64,000 bases of DNA from Bradyrhizobium manausense. GTDB taxonomy: Bacteria; Pseudomonadota; Alphaproteobacteria; Rhizobiales; Xanthobacteraceae. Numbering within the stretch: the stretch's first letter is position 1; each line of letters starts with the position of its first letter. Under the pieces are notes generated by a model. That model worked only from the letters and a program-made list of their open reading frames with translations, ran no database searches and had not been told where the DNA came from. Shown here piece by piece: positions 51,761 to 60,832 of this stretch. A program made the position numbers and the translations under genes. The stretch is from the NCBI RefSeq assembly GCF_018129685.1, contig NZ_JAFCLG010000021.1, forward strand, positions 32,254 through 96,253, written 5' to 3'.

Positions 51761-53866
51761 ATGTTGAGCCAGATCAGATTGCGCATAGGAACCGTGCTGC
51801 CGGCTATCATCGCAGCGTTGGTGCTGCTTGGCGTGGGATCGGCTGGCTTGATCGCATTCGAAGCGATCGGCAAGCGTCGTGAAGCAGATGCATTCCTGAA
51901 GACTAATCACGCCGCCCAGCTGCTGCTGCAGAGCGCAGGGCAATGGGCGATCGAACGCGGATTGACCAATGGGGCGTTGAAGTCCGCCGATCCGCTTGCT
52001 TCCGAACGCGGTGCCGAGATCGATAAGGTCCGTGCGGCGGGGGACGCGGCCTTCCAGGCAGCTATCGTCGAGATCCGGTCCATTCCCGAAATGGCGCTGG
52101 GGCAGTCGCAAATTGCAGAAGCCCAAGCCAAATTCGAGTCGCTGCGACGGCTCCGGGAGAACGTCGTCACGAATCTCCAGCGGCCACGCTCCGAGCGGGC
52201 GCCTGACGTCGTCGATGGCTTTGTACCTGCAATCACCGATGTCATCGAGATCGCGAGCAACCGGTTGCGGCTAACCCTCGAAACTTTAACCAGTCCTCCC
52301 GCGGCAAAGCTCGCCCAGCTCATCGGCGCGCGACACCTCACGGCCCAAATGGCTGAAAATGCCGGAAGAGAGCGTGCGCTTCTCACCGGCGCGGTCGGCG
52401 CTCGCGCCAAGCTTGGCGTTGATGAGCTCCAGCGTCTCGCCGCACTGCGGTCCAAAGTCGAGCTTGCATGGGAGGCAGTCGTGCCGCTGCGGCTCCGCCC
52501 GGATCTCCCGAGGGAGATAGGCGATACAATGGCAGAGGTGGAGAAGACCTATTTCGGCGGCTACGGGGAGACCCGCACGCTCGTCCTTTCGGGCGGAAAC
52601 TCCGGCGCGTATATGATTGGCGGAGCCGACTATTTCGCCCGCGCGACCGCCGGCATTAACGCCGTGCTGAAGCTTGGAGAGTCCATCGGAGGGGCTGCCG
52701 ACCAGGAAGCGAATAGGGAGGCGGCTTCAAGTCTCCGGAACTTAATCATCACGCTTGCGCTTCTCGGCATATCGCTGGTCCTGGCCGGGCTTAGCTTCTG
52801 GATTACCTTCTCCCGCATTCTCAAGCCGCTTTCCGCAATCACGGCCACGATGAGACGATTGGCTGATAGAGATTTCGAGGTCGAAGTGCCCGCCGCTGGC
52901 CAGACTGTTGAGATCGGCGAGATGGTTGTCGCAGTGGAGGTCTTCAAGCAAAACGGCCTTGAAGTGGAACGGATGAGGGCCGAGCAGGCCGCCGCAGATC
53001 GGATTGCAACTGCGCAGCGCAAGGCCGAGATGCACAAGCTTGCCGACAGCTTCGAATCTGCGATCGGCGAGATCGTCGAGACAGTTTCTTCAGCCGCAAC
53101 CGAGCTTGAGGCTTCTGCCTCGACGCTGACCTCGACGGCCGAGCGCGGGCAGGGACTTGCCACCATGGTCGCTGCCGCCTCCGAGGAGGCGTCCACCAAT
53201 GTCCAGTCGGTGGCCTCGGCGACCGAGGAATTGTCGTCTTCGATCACCGAGATCAGCCGTCAGGTGCAAGAGTCGGCGCGGGTGGCGAGCGAGGCGGTCG
53301 GCCAGGCCCGCGATACCACTGAGCGTGTCAGCGAGTTGTCCAAGGCGGCCATGCGGATCGGCGACGTGGTGGAGCTCATCAACACCATCGCGGGCCAGAC
53401 CAATTTGCTGGCTCTCAACGCCACGATCGAGGCGGCCCGCGCCGGCGAAGCCGGCCGCGGCTTTGCCGTCGTCGCCTCCGAGGTCAAGGCGCTTGCCGAG
53501 CAGACGGCAAAGGCGACCGGCGAGATCGGGCAGCAGATCTCCAGCATCCAGACTGCGACCGAGCAATCGGTCGGTGCCATCAGGGACATCAGCGACACCA
53601 TCGAAAAGCTGTCGGAGATATCCTCGACCATCGCGGCCGCCGTCGAGGAGCAGGGCGCGGCGACACAGGAAATTTCCCGCAACGTGCAGCAGGCGGCGGC
53701 AGGCACCCACCAGGTGTCGTCCAACATAACCGACGTGCAGCGCGGGGCCGGCGAGACCGGATCGGCATCATCGCAAGTTCTCTCCGCCGCGCAGATGCTG
53801 TCCGGGGACAGCAACCGTCTCAAGCTCGAGGTCAGCAAGTTCCTGAACACCGTTCGGGCCGCCTGA
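51761..53866 (+). CDS. Methyl-accepting chemotaxis protein, NIT-like sensor
   Basis: A 701-aa receptor. The first membrane helix is at about residues 8-30 (GTVLPAIIAALVLLGVGSAGL), followed by a periplasmic helical domain of about 290 residues that contains an AIERGLTNGAL segment reminiscent of NIT domains, and a second helix at about 325-347 (NLIITLALLGISLVLAGLSFW). HAMP then runs to about 400. The cytoplasmic signalling hairpin includes the tip GQTNLLALNATIEAARAGEAGRGF. The start at 51761 is favoured over the upstream in-frame ATG. The ligand is unknown. It is next to a second receptor with a near-identical signalling half. Confidence 0.92.
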   Translation: MLSQIRLRIGTVLPAIIAALVLLGVGSAGLIAFEAIGKRREADAFLKTNHAAQLLLQSAGQWAIERGLTNGALKSADPLASERGAEIDKVRAAGDAAFQAAIVEIRSIPEMALGQSQIAEAQAKFESLRRLRENVVTNLQRPRSERAPDVVDGFVPAITDVIEIASNRLRLTLETLTSPPAAKLAQLIGARHLTAQMAENAGRERALLTGAVGARAKLGVDELQRLAALRSKVELAWEAVVPLRLRPDLPREIGDTMAEVEKTYFGGYGETRTLVLSGGNSGAYMIGGADYFARATAGINAVLKLGESIGGAADQEANREAASSLRNLIITLALLGISLVLAGLSFWITFSRILKPLSAITATMRRLADRDFEVEVPAAGQTVEIGEMVVAVEVFKQNGLEVERMRAEQAAADRIATAQRKAEMHKLADSFESAIGEIVETVSSAATELEASASTLTSTAERGQGLATMVAAASEEASTNVQSVASATEELSSSITEISRQVQESARVASEAVGQARDTTERVSELSKAAMRIGDVVELINTIAGQTNLLALNATIEAARAGEAGRGFAVVASEVKALAEQTAKATGEIGQQISSIQTATEQSVGAIRDISDTIEKLSEISSTIAAAVEEQGAATQEISRNVQQAAAGTHQVSSNITDVQRGAGETGSASSQVLSAAQMLSGDSNRLKLEVSKFLNTVRAA

Positions 53867-54169
53867 ACCAAGCCTGCCTGGCCTCTCGATCAACGACCGT
53901 CGCGGCCGCGGCAGTTGTCTTGCGTTCCTGGTGCACCGATACGGCACGGGATGTTCGGGCGGTTGCGATGAATAGTTGTAGAAGAAACTAGGACCACAAT
54001 GTCGCATCCGTAGTTCCACGTAGGCCTGTGTTAACGGCTGGTTGCCTCTATGTGTGCAATCCTACCGGACAAGAACCAGCCAATATTGTTGGAATGACTC
54101 CGCCCCACCGTCAGTCGTGACGGTCGCAGGGCGAGCGACTTGTGCGTTTTGCTATCATAGGGACTTATC
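53867..54169. other. Intergenic region between the two chemoreceptor genes
   Basis: About 303 bp. It contains a perfect hairpin CCGTCA-GTCG-TGACGG (54108-54123) about 50 bases before the second receptor. The rest shows no gene. The gap implies that the second receptor has its own promoter. Confidence 0.45.
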
Positions 54170-55861
54170 GTGATGTCGAAGTTGTCGATCGTCTTCAAGC
54201 TTTTAACCCTATTGTCGGTCCTTGTGCTCTCGCTCGCCGGTGTCGGCGTTGTGGCGATCGGCACGATGCAGAACATCAACTCCCACACCGTCGAGATCGC
54301 GCAGAGCTGGCTGCCCAGCGTGCGCGCGCTTGGCTCGATCCGTGCCGACGTCAACGAGCTGCGCGTCGCGCTCCGCCTGCACCTGATGCAGGATACCGCC
54401 GAGGGCAAGGAGGCGGCAGAGAAGCGCCTTGCCTCGCTGCGCGAACGCATCGAGCAGACCCGCAAGACCTACGAGCCGCTGATCACGTCCGCCGAGGAGC
54501 GCTCCATCTACGAAAAATGGACCAAGGCGTGGACCGAATATCTGAACGGCGTGCAGGACGTGATGGCGCTGTCGCGCAAGAGTCCGGGCAAGTTCCCGAC
54601 CGACGCCAACGAGCTGTTGCAGACCAAGGTCGCGAAGATGGCCCAGGCCTCCGATCCGCTGCTGATGCAGGACATCGATCTCAACAACCGCGGCGCCGAG
54701 GCCGAGACGAAGCAGGCGGCCGACAGCTACGCCATGATCTTCCGCATTCTTGTCGGCATCATCATTGCTTCGGTCGCGATCGCGATCGGCGCGGGCTATT
54801 ATCTCGTGCGCGACGTTTCGCACGGCATTGCCTCGATCATCAAGCCGATGCAGTCGCTCGGCGAGGGCGACCTCTCGGCCGATGTGCCGCATCGCGGCGA
54901 GAAGACCGAGATCGGCTCGATGGCGGATGCGCTCCAGATCTTCAAGGAAGCGTTGATCGCCAAGCGTGCCGCCGACGAGGCGGCCGCGCGCGACGCCGAA
55001 GCCAAGATCGAACGCGCCCGCCGCGTCGATGCCATCACCCGCAAATTCGAAGTCATGATCGGCGAAGTCGTCGGCACCGTCTCCTCGGCCTCGACCGAGC
55101 TCGAGGCGTCGGCCACGACATTGAGCCAGACAGCGCAGCGCAGTCAGGAGCTCTCGACGGCGGTCGCCGCGGCGTCCGAAGAAGCCTCGACCAACGTACA
55201 GTCGGTCGCCTCGGCTTCTGAAGAGCTGTCGTCCTCCATCACGGAGATCAGCCGTCGCGTGCAGGATTCGGCGCGGATGGCCGCGGAGGCCGTCGGTCAG
55301 GCGGCGCGGACCAATGCGCGTGTCAACGAGCTGTCGCAGGCCGCCGCCCGCATCGGTGATGTGGTCGAGCTCATCAACACCATCGCAGGCCAGACCAACC
55401 TGCTGGCGCTGAACGCGACCATTGAAGCCGCACGCGCCGGCGAGGCCGGCCGCGGTTTCGCAGTGGTCGCCTCCGAGGTGAAGGCGCTGGCCGAGCAGAC
55501 CGCGAAGGCGACCGGAGAGATCGGCGCGCAGGTCGCGGGCATCCAGGCCGCGACGCAGGAATCGGTCAGCGCGATCAAGGAGATCGGTGGCACCATCGAG
55601 CGCCTGTCGGAAGTGTCGTCCGCGATTGCGGCGGCCGTCGAAGAGCAGGGCGCAGCCACGCAGGAGATCTCGCGCAACGTCCAGCAGGCCTCGGTCGGCA
55701 CGCAGGAGGTCTCGATGAACATCACCGACGTGCAGCGCGGCGCGATCGAGACCGGCTCGGCCTCCTCGCAGGTCCTCTCGGCAGCCAAGTCGCTGGCGAC
55801 CGACAGCACACGTCTCAAGGTCGAGGTCGCGCAGTTCCTGGAATCGGTCCGCGCGGCCTGA
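54170..55861 (+). CDS. Methyl-accepting chemotaxis protein, 4HB-type sensor
   Basis: A 563-aa receptor. The first membrane helix lies at about residues 9-31, followed by a compact periplasmic four-helix-bundle-like domain of about 155 residues. The second helix is AMIFRILVGIIIASVAIAIGAGYYL (about 188-212), then HAMP, then the methylation helices and signalling tip GQTNLLALNATIEAARAGEAGRGF. The start is GTG at 54170 or ATG at 54173. The sensor domain is unrelated in sequence to that of the upstream receptor, while the last 270 residues are largely the same. It senses an unknown stimulus. Confidence 0.92.
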   Translation: MMSKLSIVFKLLTLLSVLVLSLAGVGVVAIGTMQNINSHTVEIAQSWLPSVRALGSIRADVNELRVALRLHLMQDTAEGKEAAEKRLASLRERIEQTRKTYEPLITSAEERSIYEKWTKAWTEYLNGVQDVMALSRKSPGKFPTDANELLQTKVAKMAQASDPLLMQDIDLNNRGAEAETKQAADSYAMIFRILVGIIIASVAIAIGAGYYLVRDVSHGIASIIKPMQSLGEGDLSADVPHRGEKTEIGSMADALQIFKEALIAKRAADEAAARDAEAKIERARRVDAITRKFEVMIGEVVGTVSSASTELEASATTLSQTAQRSQELSTAVAAASEEASTNVQSVASASEELSSSITEISRRVQDSARMAAEAVGQAARTNARVNELSQAAARIGDVVELINTIAGQTNLLALNATIEAARAGEAGRGFAVVASEVKALAEQTAKATGEIGAQVAGIQAATQESVSAIKEIGGTIERLSEVSSAIAAAVEEQGAATQEISRNVQQASVGTQEVSMNITDVQRGAIETGSASSQVLSAAKSLATDSTRLKVEVAQFLESVRAA

Positions 55862-55865
55862 TCCG

Positions 55866-58553
55866 TCAGCTACCTGTCTGCGGAGCCGGCGGCGGCGTTA
55901 CCTGCCGCCGGAACAGGATGCGCTGGTAGAGCCAGCCGATCGCGACCAGCACGATGCCGAGGCCCATGAACGACAGCGCCCGGTAGACGCCCGTCAGCGT
56001 CGACATGTCGATCACGAAGGCCTTCAGGATCGTCAGCGCGATAACCGCGGCCGATGCCAGCCGCGCGCGCTCGGAGTTGGCGAGAATGCCGATGCCGAGC
56101 AGCACGACGCCGAAGGCGAGCCAGCCGATCGAATAGGTGTATTGTTCGGCCCCTGTCGTCTCGCCGTTGGTGAGGAACGGGCCGTGATAGAAGCGGCGAA
56201 TCTCCAGCGTCAGATAGGACAGCGCAAACACGAGGGCTGCGCCCGCGATCGTGTTCGCATAGACCTTGCCGCGGGCGCCGACCGCGGCATAAGCGAGCAG
56301 CAACAGCAGCACCGCCGGCAGCGCATAGCCGAGCAGCAGCAGGTTGAGCACGACGCCGCCGACATCGATGTGCCACAGCAGCGGGTTCTCGAGGAACAGG
56401 AGGCCGAACACGCCGATGACGCCCGCGATTGCGGTCAGCACGATCGCGCCGACATTGTGCACGATCGAGTAGCTGCGCCGCTGTAACCGCTCCAGCCCGA
56501 TCGCCATGGCCAGCGCCACGCAGACCTGCAAGGCAGCCTCTAACAGCGATGGCGAGGCGATCATGTCGCCGCCGGTCGCCAGATGGCGGACCTCCATGAA
56601 GGCCAGCAGCGCGGTGAACAGGATCGCAGCAGCTTCCACCATGCGTAGCGGCGGGTCGTCGCCTCTGCGGCGCAGAAAGAGGCTCGCCGCCCAAAACGAG
56701 GCCGCTGGCAGGCCATAGCCCCACAGCAGCCAATTGAAGATCGGCGTCGCGCCGACGGTGTCGCCGACGATGCGGGGATCATAGCCGACGCGTGCGGTGA
56801 CGATGCCGGCGAAGATCGCGGCAAGCCAGCGCAGGAACGGAATCGGCCGCTGCATCGCGATCCAGGCCGTGCCAAGCGACATCAGCGCCAGCGCGATGGT
56901 GAGCCAGCCCTTGTCGAGCGCGAAGGTCAACGCGAGCGCCAGCGCGCCGAGCGTGCCAGTCGCAAACAGCGCCGTCGAGATCGCAAGGCCCGGCCGGTTT
57001 TCACGGCGGGTCAGCATTTCGGTCGCTGTGCCAAAAGCGGCTGCGAGCAGCACGGCGAGGATCGCGAACGGGATCGAGCGGTCGAGATGGGCGATGCGCG
57101 CGTAGAGCGCGATGAGGATCGCGATCGGCGCCGCGACGCCTGCTGCCGACCACACCACGGGGATGATCGCCGAATTCGATCGGCCTTGCGCGAAGAAGCC
57201 CGCGACGCCGAAGCTGGCCGCGAAGATCGCAGCCATCACCAGATGCTGCGTCACCGCGCTGTCGGTCGCGGTCGGCGTCATGCCCGGCATGGGGCCGCCA
57301 GGCAGCACCAGCATGTCAGGATTGGCGCGCACGGCCCATTCGGCGAACACGATGAACACTGTCGCAGCGGCAGCGCCAAGTGCGCCGGCGGCGGCCTCCG
57401 CGCGCCAGGCGACGAACAGTGTTGCCGCAACGAGCAGCGTGAAGGCGATCAGCGCGAGGTCGGCATGCGAGCTCGACAGCACGATCAGCATCGCGCCGAA
57501 CAGATAGGCGCCGAGCGCGCTCGACGAGACCGGCTCGACCTGCCCGTCCTCGATATCAGGGCCGAACATGAAGCCGCAGACCACGAGCAGCGCGGCGAGC
57601 GCAAAACCGGCGATCACGTGCAACGCATGCGGTGCGACCTCCAACGCGCCGGCATCGAGGCCTGGAAAAGTCCAGAGCACGGCGAAGACGATCGTCGTCA
57701 CGGCCAGCCAGCGCCACAACCGGATACGCGCAAAGCCAAAGCTCGCGGCGGTGACGATGGCCAGATAGATATAGAGCGCCCAATAGTCCGGCTTGCCGCT
57801 GGAGACGAGCGCGGGCGTTGCGAAGGCGCCGACGACGCCGAGGCCCGCGAGCGCCGGCCCGTGCAGCAGCGCGGCCGCGAGCGTGCCCATCGCAACGATG
57901 CCGAGCAGGACGAAGGCGGTGGCGGGCACCAGGAAGCCGTAGAGCGCATAGGCCGCATACACCGTTGCGAACGCCGCCGCGGTTCCAGCCGCGGTCAGGA
58001 TCGCCGGAATGTTGGCGATTGGCAGCGCCTGAATAGTGGAGATGCTCTCCTTGCGCCGCGTGAATTCGCCGGCACCCAACAGTGCGGCTGCGAACAGGCC
58101 GCCGAGAAACACGCGCACGCCGGGGCCGACGAGGCCGGCCTCGATCGAATAGCGCACCATGAAGAAGCCGCCGAGCGCGAGCGCGAGGCCGCCGATCCAC
58201 ACCACCCAGCGTGTCCCAAGCCGTTCTTCGAAACCTGGCTCAGGCGCGGGCAGCGGCGGCGGTGCAACGGCGGTTATTGCTTCGCGCGGTAGCGGCGAAA
58301 CATCTTCGGTGACGAGCGGCGGCGCGGCCTCGGTTTCCGGCGCAAGCGGCGGCGGCGCTGGCGCAGGCGTGCTTGCTTGCCCCTGCACGGGCAGGGGTGG
58401 GGGCGGCTCGATCTGTCGCTGCGCCTGCAGCGCGGCCTCCAGCGATCCCAGCCGGCGGCGCAGCTCGGTCGCCTGATTCGACGCTTTCAGCGCGATCAGG
58501 AACGCGGCGATCGCAATCATCACGGCAAAGACGTCGAACGGGGCGTCGAACAT
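55866..58553 (-). CDS. DUF2339 large polytopic membrane protein
   Basis: An 895-aa membrane protein of the DUF2339 family. An N-terminal anchor (FAVMIAIAAFLIALK) is followed by a short coiled coil (QATELRRRLGSLEAALQAQ) and a Pro-rich linker to about residue 115. FEERLGTRWVVWIGGLALAL, the family hallmark, then introduces over twenty transmembrane helices. Its role is unknown; it may act in envelope maintenance. It converges on the receptor gene with only 4 bp between the stop codons. Confidence 0.88.
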   Translation of the reverse strand: MFDAPFDVFAVMIAIAAFLIALKASNQATELRRRLGSLEAALQAQRQIEPPPPLPVQGQASTPAPAPPPLAPETEAAPPLVTEDVSPLPREAITAVAPPPLPAPEPGFEERLGTRWVVWIGGLALALGGFFMVRYSIEAGLVGPGVRVFLGGLFAAALLGAGEFTRRKESISTIQALPIANIPAILTAAGTAAAFATVYAAYALYGFLVPATAFVLLGIVAMGTLAAALLHGPALAGLGVVGAFATPALVSSGKPDYWALYIYLAIVTAASFGFARIRLWRWLAVTTIVFAVLWTFPGLDAGALEVAPHALHVIAGFALAALLVVCGFMFGPDIEDGQVEPVSSSALGAYLFGAMLIVLSSSHADLALIAFTLLVAATLFVAWRAEAAAGALGAAAATVFIVFAEWAVRANPDMLVLPGGPMPGMTPTATDSAVTQHLVMAAIFAASFGVAGFFAQGRSNSAIIPVVWSAAGVAAPIAILIALYARIAHLDRSIPFAILAVLLAAAFGTATEMLTRRENRPGLAISTALFATGTLGALALALTFALDKGWLTIALALMSLGTAWIAMQRPIPFLRWLAAIFAGIVTARVGYDPRIVGDTVGATPIFNWLLWGYGLPAASFWAASLFLRRRGDDPPLRMVEAAAILFTALLAFMEVRHLATGGDMIASPSLLEAALQVCVALAMAIGLERLQRRSYSIVHNVGAIVLTAIAGVIGVFGLLFLENPLLWHIDVGGVVLNLLLLGYALPAVLLLLLAYAAVGARGKVYANTIAGAALVFALSYLTLEIRRFYHGPFLTNGETTGAEQYTYSIGWLAFGVVLLGIGILANSERARLASAAVIALTILKAFVIDMSTLTGVYRALSFMGLGIVLVAIGWLYQRILFRRQVTPPPAPQTGS

Positions 58554-58597
58554 GGGGCCTCCCTGGCAATCGGCGGGGGCCGATCGTAATCTCTGAT

Positions 58598-59560
58598 CTA
58601 GCGCCGGGAGCGCACGCGCAAGCCCGGGGCGGGCCGCTCCTGGAGCACGTCGCGGCGAAAGCGGTAGAGCGCCGCCGGTCTCCCGCCAGTCTGTGTCGAC
58701 ATCACCCCGGTCGGTTCGACCAGGGCCTCGGTTTCCACCAGGCGGCGGAAATTCTGCTTGTGCAGGTGACGCCCGGAGATCGCCTCCACCGTGTGCTGCA
58801 ACTCGGTGAGTGTGAACTCGGCGGGCAAAAGTTCAAACACCACAGGGCGATACTTCAGTTTTGCGCGCAGCCGGGCAATCGCGGTGGCAAGGATACGGCG
58901 GTGGTCGAACCGCATCGAGGTGCCGAGCGCGGGCAGCGTCCTGCGCGTCAAAGCCGCAGGCCTGCCGTCGCGTCGCGCCTCCTCGACGAGGCCGGCCTCG
59001 TAGAGGAGCTCATAGCGGTCGAGCACGCGTTCCTCGTCCCAGGCCGCACCCTCGAGACCGAAATAGAAGCGCACGCGATCCCTGCGCGGCAATGCGCGCG
59101 TGGTCTCCGGCGTCTCCTCCTCGGCCCATGCGGTCAGCGCCGGGATGATGTCACGGGCGATGATCGCGGGCGGCGCCTCGCGCCGGTCCTCCCACGGGAA
59201 GAAGCGATACCAGGGCTCGAAGCTCGCCGAAGTCGCCGCGCCCTCGGCAGTGCGTGTCAGCGCGAGATAGCCGATCGACACCATATGCGCGCCGGTGTCG
59301 CCGGCTTCCGCGTGACGGCCGCGGTCGCCAAACGTATAGAGCTGTTCGACATAGCCCAGTCGCAAGCCCGCCTGTTCCTCGACCCAGGCGCGCAGGCCGA
59401 TCTCGAAGGTGCGATGGCTCGGTGCATCGAATGGGCCGAACGGCAGCCCGGTGAGCCCGTCGCCGCCGCGCGCGGTCAGCACCAGTGGCTCGTGATCCTC
59501 GATCGCGACGATCGCGGCAGTCAGGCCGATCTCGATCGGCGTCAGCAGCTTGTCGCTCAT
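58598..59560 (-). CDS. nadQ: NadQ/NrtR-like NAD regulator (Nudix-like plus winged helix)
   Basis: A 320-aa protein with an N-terminal Nudix-like domain (residues 10-170) and a C-terminal winged helix (about 215-310). The latter, with FTLTELQHTVEAISGRHLHK, NFRRLVETEALVEPTG and GRPAALYRFRRD, closely resembles the DNA-binding end of NrtR. The Nudix box is degenerate: only RAWVEEQAGL (residues 57-66) remains, lacking the full G-x5-E-x7-RE pattern, so ligand binding without hydrolysis is likely. It fits the COG4111 NAD regulator of alphaproteobacteria (NadQ). Its probable targets are the two palindromes upstream of nadA. It follows a phosphatase-like gene by 19 bp. Confidence 0.85.
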   Translation of the reverse strand: MSDKLLTPIEIGLTAAIVAIEDHEPLVLTARGGDGLTGLPFGPFDAPSHRTFEIGLRAWVEEQAGLRLGYVEQLYTFGDRGRHAEAGDTGAHMVSIGYLALTRTAEGAATSASFEPWYRFFPWEDRREAPPAIIARDIIPALTAWAEEETPETTRALPRRDRVRFYFGLEGAAWDEERVLDRYELLYEAGLVEEARRDGRPAALTRRTLPALGTSMRFDHRRILATAIARLRAKLKYRPVVFELLPAEFTLTELQHTVEAISGRHLHKQNFRRLVETEALVEPTGVMSTQTGGRPAALYRFRRDVLQERPAPGLRVRSRR

Positions 59561-59579
59561 GCGGTGGTGATCGCGGCTG

Positions 59580-60086
59580 TCATTCGAGCTCGATCACAAA
59601 CGGGCGGCCCTCGACCAGCATCTCGCCTGGACCCATCTCGTCGAGCGCGCGCAGCATGCGGCCGTTGCGCCCCAACGCGCGGTCGGCAAGGCGGACGATG
59701 CGCCGGTTCGGCGAGGCGATCGGGGAGGCCGCGCGAATCTTCCTGGCGATCTCGACCTCGTCTCGATCGGGGTTGAGGGCGCAGACGGCGGCGAATGCGC
59801 TCGCGGTGGAGCGGCTGATTCCGGCATAGCAGTGCACCACCAGCGGCGCGTTGCGGTCCCAGCCGCGGACGAAATTCAGCACCTGGTCGATATGGGCCTC
59901 GGAGGGGGCGACAAAGCCGTCCATCTCCTCGGTGATGTCGTCCATCGACACCCTGAGATGATTGGCGGGGAGCACCGACGCCGGCCGTACCACCTGTTCG
60001 ACATTGGCCATCACGGTCAGCACATGGCTGGCCCCGGTGCGGCGGACGGTTTCGGGAAGGGCGGCGAGCGAACAGACGTGGATCAT
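59580..60086 (-). CDS. Protein tyrosine phosphatase-like protein (COG5350)
   Basis: A 168-aa protein with the phosphatase P-loop HCYAGISRS: Cys86, then five residues, then Arg92. An upstream Asp-rich loop SMDDITEEMDG may supply the general acid. It matches predicted tyrosine phosphatases (COG5350) that are widespread in alphaproteobacteria and uncharacterised. The ATG at 60086 matches the expected start; the frame opens farther through a repeat. It is probably cotranscribed with nadQ. Confidence 0.85.
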   Translation of the reverse strand: MIHVCSLAALPETVRRTGASHVLTVMANVEQVVRPASVLPANHLRVSMDDITEEMDGFVAPSEAHIDQVLNFVRGWDRNAPLVVHCYAGISRSTASAFAAVCALNPDRDEVEIARKIRAASPIASPNRRIVRLADRALGRNGRMLRALDEMGPGEMLVEGRPFVIELE

Positions 60087-60120
60087 GTCGGACCTTTTGG
60101 GGCAATTATAACGAGCGTCC

Positions 60121-60212
60121 GTAGGGTGGGCAAAGCGAAGCGTGCCCACCACTTTCGTCGAAATCGCGAAGAGTTGGTGGGCACGGCGCAAGTGCGCCTT
60201 TGCCCACCCTAC
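60121..60212. repeat. Intergenic palindromic repeat, GTAGGGTGGGCAAA family, copy 4
   Basis: A 92-bp element with perfect 14-bp inverted ends and inner CGTGCCCACCA and TGGTGGGCACG arms. It separates the HD hydrolase gene from the phosphatase gene, with both on the minus strand. Confidence 0.85.
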
Positions 60213-60217
60213 AGCAC

Positions 60218-60832
60218 CTACGCAAACACCGCGCCGAACCGTTCCAGAAACTGCTTCTCGGCCCGTGCCGCAGTCCATGGCGTCAGATAATCGCGCCTGG
60301 TACTGTCGGAGAGTCCCGGGTCCTTGCCGAACAGGCGCTTGGCCTCGCTCTGGCTGAAACCGGCAAGCCGTGTCGCCTCCAGATAGGCCGCGCCGCGGTC
60401 TGCGGCCTTGATCGCCTGCGTGATCTCCTCGGGCAAAACAGGCGGAAGCCCGAAGCGGATGTGAATGGCGCCGAGCAGGCGCTTTTCCACGGCCTTGTAG
60501 TGGCCATCGAGCACGGCCTTGAACGGCGAGATCATGTCGCCGATCACGTATTCAGGCGCATCATGCAGCAGCGCTGCCAGCCGCATCCGCTCGTCGACGC
60601 GCGGCATCTCGTGCCGCAGCACGGTCTCCACGAGCAGCGTGTGCTGCGCCACCGAGAAGATGTGCGCGCCTGTGGTCTGCCCGTTCCAGCGCGCGACACG
60701 CGCCAGCCCATGCGCGATATCGGCGATCTCGATGTCGAGCGGAGAGGGATCGAGCAGATCGAGCCGCCGGCCCGACAGCATGCGCTGCCAGGCGCGGGAC
60801 TCCACGACGCGTGACGTTTTCCCGGCCGTCAT
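60218..60832 (-). CDS. HD-domain hydrolase (YfbR-like)
   Basis: A 204-aa HD-superfamily protein. Metal ligands are visible in HIFSVAQHTLLVETVL (first His) and LAALLHDAPEYVIGDMISPFK (HD pair), with a later conserved Asp in AIKAADRGAAYLEA. It resembles the YfbR/COG1896 group, which removes phosphate from 5'-deoxynucleotides. Its ATG overlaps the tag stop by 4 bp. The ending lies directly beside a repeat, so the stop at 60218 is close to the element. Confidence 0.85.
   Translation of the reverse strand: MTAGKTSRVVESRAWQRMLSGRRLDLLDPSPLDIEIADIAHGLARVARWNGQTTGAHIFSVAQHTLLVETVLRHEMPRVDERMRLAALLHDAPEYVIGDMISPFKAVLDGHYKAVEKRLLGAIHIRFGLPPVLPEEITQAIKAADRGAAYLEATRLAGFSQSEAKRLFGKDPGLSDSTRRDYLTPWTAARAEKQFLERFGAVFA

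Noticed and set aside
57087..58292. A 401-codon frame opposite the DUF2339 gene
   Set aside because: The composition (very high Arg, His, Asp) is that of an antisense of hydrophobic membrane codons.
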